From Peptoniphilus_A genitalis (GTDB taxonomy: Bacteria; Bacillota; Clostridia; Tissierellales; Peptoniphilaceae), in NCBI RefSeq assembly GCF_949769225.1, contig NZ_CATKPB010000009.1: a DNA stretch of 64,000 bases. One strand, given 5' to 3'. A program made the position numbers and the translations under genes. Below are positions 59,801-64,000 of this stretch, one piece after another. How positions within the stretch are numbered: the first letter of the stretch is position 1; the number at the start of each line of letters is the position of its first letter. The notes below the pieces were generated by a model. It was not told the origin of the DNA. It did no database searches and saw only the letters and a list, made by a program, of their open reading frames with translations.

Positions 59801-61737
59801 TTTGAACGACCTGTTAGGTATTCGGAGTCTGTAAATATTTCGTCGATATCCGGTGCGTCAGCTGTTCTTGTTAAGATACCGCCACCGAAGTTTTCTTGGC
59901 GAGAACTCATTAGTGGGTCGTGGTTGTCTATAAACAATGAATCGTTAGGATTATTTATCTTTTGGCCATCTTTAAAGATTTCGCCCTTTTCATTTCTTGT
60001 GTATCCTTCTACAAGTGGTCTTTCAAATCTGTAAGTCTTACTTTTAGTAATAGTCCCACCAGAAAGGTTCTTGTCTGAGTAGTTAAATGTAACTGTCATA
60101 CCAGGTGATACTTCTTGCATTTTTGTCTTTCTTGAGAAGATGGTAAGAGGTGTATCTTTTTTGATTTTGATATCGAATGGAACTGACACAGTCATCTTAC
60201 GCATGTAGTCTTTACCACCCAATAGAAGTCCACCAGTATATGATGTTTTATCACCAGTAGTTCTAAGGCTTATTTTGTATTGATCATCGCCGATTTGGAT
60301 AAAAGAACCGTTGGTATCAAAAGTACCTAAAGTAATAAGGTCACGTCTACCGTCAAAACGAATGTCAATAGTATCTCCACGTTTCAGATTGATATCTTCA
60401 TTTCTTGGAACGGATTTAAATTCTTCAACCCCTGTTTCGTTAGTTGCAAATAGTGTAGAGAAGAATTCATAGGAAATGATATCGCTGGATCCGAATTTTT
60501 CTTTTAGCTTGTCCTTGTCAACGTAGTATCTAACTACTGTAGAGTTACCGTATCCTGTTAATGTAGGTGTTCCTGGTAAGAAGGTTTTGTTAGGATCATT
60601 ACTTGAATACTTAACAATACCGACGCCATTTTTTCTTTCAATATCGTTTAAAGAATAGTCTATTCTGTTAGCAGGCTTTGGAACTGTTGGGTCTTCAGAT
60701 GCATTATAGATTTTATCGTTTCCATCTGCTGAGAATAATTGAATGACCGTTTTAGACTCATCTTGAGGTTTTAGAATATCAATTAAGCTTTCGTCAAAGG
60801 ATTGCATAAATCCGTAGTCGCCCCTGTTTCTAGTATCTCCAGAGTTCATAGAGCCACCTACGTCAGCTACAGAACCTACTTGACCTTGAGTTCTTCTCAT
60901 GTAAACATCGAAGTAACCCTTTTCTTCATTATATTTAATATAAGATGAAGCTGTTTGGAAAGTGTTTTCATAGTTACGTACTACGTCCGTATTAAGTATG
61001 CCTTGCTTTAAATCTACTCTTACAGGTATGAAAGTCGAAATAGTATAGGATGAGTATGGAACCTCTTGATTCTCTTCTATAATTGTAGAGTATATTCTCT
61101 CATACTTATCATCTGTCAATCTCATTTGTATTAATGGGTTCTTGTCTAAGTTTTTAACTGTTTGTCCCGCTTTAAGAACTAGGTCTATTGGCGTTTCAAA
61201 GTTAACATATTGTAGTGGTTCATTTGTAGTTTGTGTACCATCTAAGCCTAAATCAACTACATGTAAGTTGCCTGAGCCACCTTGTTGGGCTGATAAGGGT
61301 TTAAACCTAATAAACTCATTATTAAAACTCCAGCCGTCATGGTTGTTAGGAAATTGTCCCGGCATCTTTTTACCCATGCCAGACTCGTCCCAGTCTATTA
61401 ATGCATTTAAATTGTTGTCTGGTTTTAAAATAAGCCTCTTCCAAACTCCTGATGTAATAGTAAGATATCCGCCAAAAGCTAATCTTACTACTTCTCTGCC
61501 GTCCGGTCTAGTGTAGCCCCCGATGTATCTTAGGGTTGGGTTCTTTAATGCTTCTGCTGAAGATACCTTAACCAGTCTACCTTGGTGGGGTATTGGCCAG
61601 TATCTCGCTGTTTGTGCGTCGTCGACCCAGTTGGCCGGTTCGACTTCTGCAAAAATATTTAGAGGCATTATACCGATTATCATGATAAGCGATAAAAATA
61701 ATGCTAAACATCTTTTACTTATTTGTTTTTTATCCAT
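56821..61737 (-). CDS. 1638-residue secreted InlB/Cna-B type surface protein
   Basis: It begins with a signal peptide (MDKKQISKRCLALFLSLIMI, ending at NIFAEV). The N-terminal 700 residues are beta-rich and unassigned. InlB-like repeats lie near 740-925 (VTFDLNGGTLDQ and FLGWTTQKLTG) and 925-1027 (VTFHTNPPAG, LYAVWKK). A Cna-B like domain is near 1030-1165 (YHVDVKKVWESEDLKTKNY, AVELTD). Further beta domains follow; the end is NESGAYTNPYAKVLGQ with no LPxTG, SLH or membrane anchor. It is the first gene after the palindromic promoter and has an AAAGGAGAG ribosome site. An 88-base gap separates it from the next gene. Confidence 0.82.
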   Translation of the reverse strand: MDKKQISKRCLALFLSLIMIIGIMPLNIFAEVEPANWVDDAQTARYWPIPHQGRLVKVSSAEALKNPTLRYIGGYTRPDGREVVRLAFGGYLTITSGVWKRLILKPDNNLNALIDWDESGMGKKMPGQFPNNHDGWSFNNEFIRFKPLSAQQGGSGNLHVVDLGLDGTQTTNEPLQYVNFETPIDLVLKAGQTVKNLDKNPLIQMRLTDDKYERIYSTIIEENQEVPYSSYTISTFIPVRVDLKQGILNTDVVRNYENTFQTASSYIKYNEEKGYFDVYMRRTQGQVGSVADVGGSMNSGDTRNRGDYGFMQSFDESLIDILKPQDESKTVIQLFSADGNDKIYNASEDPTVPKPANRIDYSLNDIERKNGVGIVKYSSNDPNKTFLPGTPTLTGYGNSTVVRYYVDKDKLKEKFGSSDIISYEFFSTLFATNETGVEEFKSVPRNEDINLKRGDTIDIRFDGRRDLITLGTFDTNGSFIQIGDDQYKISLRTTGDKTSYTGGLLLGGKDYMRKMTVSVPFDIKIKKDTPLTIFSRKTKMQEVSPGMTVTFNYSDKNLSGGTITKSKTYRFERPLVEGYTRNEKGEIFKDGQKINNPNDSLFIDNHDPLMSSRQENFGGGILTRTADAPDIDEIFTDSEYLTGRSKYDRVYVYPYDANKNEVTTAKRLGTIQAADKKIEMNVNGDDVQGFEWTSASNDADHKINSSYWATKDMPLYFTNQDVLANALESKDPVVEQVQAKVTFDLNGGTLDQSVLSYKGVDKDKKVGTEHAYLSNRTNQQEPVVRIAPMNEKFANQEGYVANGFEGANVDLKDHNGKNFEKNIAALTSAIAEASGEKKTKLQGELERTKKALELRKFVEKDPKISGKTFLGWTTQKLTGTPQEVTEAFIKLKEADSVDKYISGDNLIFTSTSPITKNMTVYAAYGSPLVTFHTNPPAGLKGKTDETVTQSLTEQNLTDRTVRLQKNWGDPKFKMEGYSLVGYSTDPNADIPDENKTGTGVNVDNYLRDGDQYTLTADQVRDGVDLYAVWKKNYHVDVKKVWESEDLKTKNYEKIKVGLLARPAVGAAGFEIVDQNAVYRPVPGSVQALSSATPKTGKINWNNLPSYDEAGHRMSYIAVELTDSTEKLFNAGSINYKDYGATIVNTNQNEGKGGYKVQLVNTDGVDSMSAATMRSHYTKDGSLINPNENKTMKYFDTYGYSITLTNKKVDVQPPTIDPIKYDATQVVVRKVGNPSKIVTTLPNGETVTVVKHDSGSYVFDQPNSTFTGTVNVDANGVITIQTGLMNPGEKVTAQQFKVIGLAETPSAVAEATVEAQPVSHKVEEKEQLPKDNDGNAVVEFNVPNHPLLPPKAGSKYTLGYFEGEGEEKKFVPLAPVDATDKIDPVVLDKDMVSDDRTEVKKQILIPADKFDQINKLKEQGIELVIQSDEEGKKPNYSDGFTLDLTAPTAEAKTKEDMWRRWVNVDLSNFKEDSQVIVVKYKNNAGTQILRLQNKAELQATIEMLNRNGFSNADISLEDRFGNATALDPQYIPSKIIDIMVRRERIGKDFVQVKAYEEGVTVTVRIYNPEDFEAVRTKADGYLSKAKVTTQATVGKKYQKIMLTDPQGNPYKLQAGEIIEIIGVNESGAYTNPYAKVLGQ

Positions 61738-61803
61738 TTTTCTCTCCTTTCTAAATTTTTTTGGATATTAAACCTTTACTTATATATCGCCTCCTGTACA
61801 ATC

Positions 61804-61854
61804 GTCCATAGTTTGTATAATTAAAAAAATAAATAAAAATGCATACCTATGGAC
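61804..61854 (-). promoter_or_regulatory. Inverted repeat in the surface-operon leader
   Basis: GTCCATAG (61804-61811) and CTATGGAC (61847-61854) are perfect 8-base inverted arms with a 35-base spacer, within the predicted untranslated leader. They could form a leader hairpin or a paired operator. Confidence 0.45.
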
Positions 61855-61871
61855 TATATTTATATGCTCTC

Positions 61872-61900
61872 ATTGTACCAAATTGGTACATATTTTTCAA
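61872..61900 (-). promoter_or_regulatory. Promoter with palindrome filling the spacer
   Basis: -35 TTGAAA (61900-61895), 17-base spacer, -10 TACAAT (61877-61872). The 15-base palindrome GTACCAATTTGGTAC (61889-61875, one central base) covers most of the spacer and the first bases of the -10, so a regulator bound here would control the start of the surface operon directly. Predicted start near 61865, leaving a leader of about 128 bases. Confidence 0.72.
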
Positions 61901-62509
61901 CGAGATTTAGTATTGTAGCTAGTTTGATGTCGTATATTTTGTATAATTTTTATTCATTTGTAATTTTGTACATTTTTTATACATTCTTTTAATAAAGTAA
62001 AATCTATCATTATTTTCTATTAATATTAATCTGTTTTTCCTTTAAACCTATAAAGTTTTTAATTCAAGTTTTATTATAAGTTCGATATTTACTAAGTTGT
62101 ACAGCTTTTTCCAAGGATTTTGGTCATAATAGAAAGATAAGTTTTAATTGGTCTTGCACTATATATTTTTTTTCGGTATTTTTAGTCTTTTCTTAGTTTT
62201 TAGCGCTTTGATTTTAAAATTTTTAATATATTTAGCTTAATATCTATAAATATTTTCTATCATATAAACATGATTTTTATAGATTTTCTGTGAATATAAG
62301 AAAATTTATCAAAAATATTTTGTTATAATTTTTTTCTTTTACAAAAAAATTTTATAAAAACTTTTTATTTTATATTTTATTCCTATCTAAAGATTTATAT
62401 TTTTATTCTTTGTAAGTTTATAAGATATGTTTCTTCTATTATATAATGTTTTTATTTGTTTTTAGTTTTTGGTTAGTCTTTTTTAGTTTATTGATTTCTC
62501 TTTCACTCT
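61901..62509. other. Long AT-rich region upstream of the surface operon
   Basis: No gene is supported on either strand. Notable words are TTGTAYA-type (for example TTTTGTACATT, TTTGTATAATTTT), recurring several times near the promoter, and long T/A runs further out. Possibly regulatory or spacer. Confidence 0.45.
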
Positions 62510-62770
62510 TAATAAGTTTTTGTTAAATACTAGCTTAATATGAGTCTATAAGTTTTTATTTTTAATTTTTCTTTAACTACTCACTTAGTATGATGTCATG
62601 AGCTTTGATTTTTAAATTTTACCTAAGTCTTAGCCTTCTATAAGTTTATATTTTTTTATTTTTAAATTTTTATAAGTTTGTGAGATCTTGTAACTTTTTT
62701 GGATCCTATGACTTCATATTATCTTACTAAGTCATAGGACTTCCTTATTATTGTAACTTGACTAAATAAG
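62510..62770. repeat. AT-rich spacer with degenerate repeats
   Basis: Reiterated words such as TATAAGTTTGTGAGATCTTG, ATGACTTCAT and ACTAAGTCATAGGACTT. It shares an exact 13-mer (62685-62697) with 11865-11877 and similar words with 34572-34821. Confidence 0.5.
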
Positions 62771-62773
62771 CAT

Positions 62774-62805
62774 AAAAAAAGAAGAACCCCTGAGGGTTCC
62801 TCTTA
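62774..62805 (-). terminator. Terminator of the right-edge surface gene
   Basis: GAGGAACCC and GGGTTCTTC pair around TCAG, followed by T7. It begins about 13 bases beyond the stop of the 62818 gene. Confidence 0.9.
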
Positions 62806-62817
62806 ATTATTGACAAC

Positions 62818-64000
62818 TTATCTTCTAATATAAATTGTTGCACTCTTATCTTGTTGTTCCCATTCAATATCTTGATCAGCCTTGTCTTTAGTATTTCCGT
62901 TAGTTAGACCAAATACATTGGCTACATTAGTTACAGAAACTAGGATTCTATCGTTGATATTAAGTGGTTTAGAGTCCATCTTAACAGTCTTGCCGTTAGA
63001 AAGAACTATTTCATCACTGTCGATTTGGATTGAAGCAGTCAAGCCATCTTTTGTGAATGTTGCTGTTCTTGTCTTTGCATCCCACTTAACGTCTGCTTGA
63101 AGAGCTTCAGCTACATATCTAAGTGGAAGCATTGTTCTACCATTTTGAAGAACTGGAGTTACATCCATTAATCTCTTAGTAACAACGCCATTTCTAACAA
63201 CTTCATATTGGAATTCGTTGATGTGGAATACATACCATAGAGTGTCGTGAACTTTCACACCAGTTTCAGTCTTTTCAGGAACTGTAACTGTCACTGGATG
63301 AGTTGGAGTCTTGTGGTCTCTGTATCTTATTCCAGGGATGTTATATGATCCATCAAAGTATCCTGGTCTGTATCCATTATCATCATGTCCCATAGAGTGT
63401 CCAAGGATGTCTATGAAGATAACTCTTTCTTTTCCGTCCTTATTTATTGTAACCTTAATAGGTCCATCAACATCCTTGCCAGGTTTAACAATAATGTTTC
63501 CATTATTATCTACATAAACAGGTACATAACTTCCGTCTTCATCAATAGCACTAATGCTGTCTAAGTTAGAAGTATCTCCTAGATTAATGCCAGTATCTTG
63601 GTAATCATCAGTTGGAAGAAGAGCCTTCTTTCCATTGTCTGGAGTAGTATCAGCTTTCTTAACTGTCTTATCTGGAGTTAATTTTCCAAGTTCTTTGCCA
63701 TCTTTGTCTTTTACAGTTACTGTTCCGTCTTTACCTACTTCAACTGTTGCACCTTCTGGTAAGTTTGGATTTGCTTTCTTAACTGCATCTTCTACAGCTT
63801 TCTTTTCAGGATCTGTTAGGTTAGATGGGTCAGCTACTTTAACTGGTTCTGCTGGAGCTTCTACTGCTGCTTCATCAGCTTTCTTAACTGTCTTATCTGG
63901 AGTTAATTTTCCAAGTTCTTTGCCATCTTTGTCTTTTACAGTTACTGTTCCGTCTTTACCTACTTCAACTGTTGCACCTTCTGGTAAGTTTGGATTTGCT
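62818..64000 (-). CDS. Surface protein with repeats and C-terminal copper-amine-oxidase-N-like domain (5' cut)
   Basis: An open frame with no stop runs from the right edge to 62818 (394 codons visible; start outside). From the edge inward come two Gly/Lys-rich repeats (ANPNLPEGATVEVGKDG, with VTVTVKDKDGKELGKLTPDK), a linker with IPGIRYRDHKTPTHPVTVTV, and a C-terminal domain that reads YVFHINEFQYEVVRNG, RTMLPLRYVAEALQADVKWD and IDSDEIVLSNGKTVKMD. This is the Cu-amine-oxidase N-terminal-like stalk domain common at the C-terminus of surface proteins in this group; it likely anchors or displays the protein. An ATG at 63393 is internal and not the real start. Confidence 0.85.
   Translation of the reverse strand, partial: ANPNLPEGATVEVGKDGTVTVKDKDGKELGKLTPDKTVKKADEAAVEAPAEPVKVADPSNLTDPEKKAVEDAVKKANPNLPEGATVEVGKDGTVTVKDKDGKELGKLTPDKTVKKADTTPDNGKKALLPTDDYQDTGINLGDTSNLDSISAIDEDGSYVPVYVDNNGNIIVKPGKDVDGPIKVTINKDGKERVIFIDILGHSMGHDDNGYRPGYFDGSYNIPGIRYRDHKTPTHPVTVTVPEKTETGVKVHDTLWYVFHINEFQYEVVRNGVVTKRLMDVTPVLQNGRTMLPLRYVAEALQADVKWDAKTRTATFTKDGLTASIQIDSDEIVLSNGKTVKMDSKPLNINDRILVSVTNVANVFGLTNGNTKDKADQDIEWEQQDKSATIYIRR
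63649..63775 (-). repeat. Copy 1 of a nucleotide-identical intragenic repeat
   Basis: 127 bases identical to 63874-64000 at an offset of 225 bases (75 codons). Encodes the start of the Gly/Lys-rich repeat. Confidence 0.95.
63874..64000 (-). repeat. Copy 2 of the identical intragenic repeat, cut by the edge
   Basis: Identical to 63649-63775 as far as the window goes. More copies may follow outside. Confidence 0.95.

Noticed and set aside
63391..63393. ATG at 63393 as the start of the right-edge protein
   Set aside because: The frame is open all the way to 64000 with repeat and linker sequence, so this Met is internal.
44020..64000. LPxTG sortase signal
   Set aside because: None of the four surface proteins ends in LPxTG, a hydrophobic segment and a basic tail; the 1515-residue protein uses SLH instead.
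1..64000. CRISPR arrays, rRNA, tRNA or insertion sequences
   Set aside because: No regular spacer-repeat pattern, cloverleaf/CCA end, rRNA core or transposase was recognised by eye.

Overview
The window is AT-rich, densely packed with short overlapping genes and almost entirely minus-strand. It suggests a Gram-positive anaerobic coccus of the Tissierellia/Peptoniphilaceae, most like Anaerococcus. This is an inference from three things: the IspH-ribosomal protein S1 fusion, the low-GC Firmicute gene clusters, and very large secreted proteins ending in S-layer-homology (SLH) or copper-amine-oxidase-N-type domains. Species cannot be fixed from sequence alone.

Bases 1-3172 hold the promoter-proximal part of a de novo purine operon (purC-purE-purM-purN-purH, the last cut by the window edge). 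It sits behind a strong promoter, a PRPP-type (ykkC subtype 2b) riboswitch and an intrinsic terminator. Bases 3264-10183 carry ppk/ppx (polyphosphate), a SuhB-like phosphatase and an M16C metalloprotease. A lone plus-strand gene (10261-11778) looks like a degenerate oleate-hydratase relative. Bases 12012-15051 are the t6A cluster tsaD-rimI-tsaB-tsaE plus a nitroreductase. Bases 15135-18312 hold two translationally coupled lipoproteins and a separate, complete mini-gene for a 35-residue signal-peptide-like polypeptide.

Bases 18429-34571 are core housekeeping genes: cmk-plsC-ispH/rpsA, whose promoter is followed at once by a hairpin-U8 element; a flavoprotein, mnmM, rluB, scpB, scpA and an M50 protease; nucleoside salvage (pdp, punA, NUDIX); and recN, tlyA, ispA, xseB, xseA, nusB and an Asp23 gene. 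Bases 34844-41595 hold truA with the ECF transporter core (ecfT, ecfA2, ecfA1), a 3-methyladenine glycosylase, a YkvA protein, pyrE, pyrF and a frameshift-free prfB.

From about 41.6 kb the window becomes accessory. There is a RelB/RelE-type module whose toxin gene is out of frame at an A8 tract, a small lysine-tailed membrane protein, and then a probable 17.7-kb operon (61737 to 44020) encoding three secreted proteins of 1638, 2716 and 1515 residues. Only the last has a recognisable wall anchor (three SLH units). The operon starts from a promoter whose spacer is filled by a palindrome and ends in four stacked terminator-like hairpins. A fourth surface protein, cut by the right edge, shares a pre-anchor linker with the SLH protein but carries a different terminal domain. 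The strongest candidates for new biology are this surface operon, its shared linker, the 35-residue peptide unit and the cmk leader attenuator.
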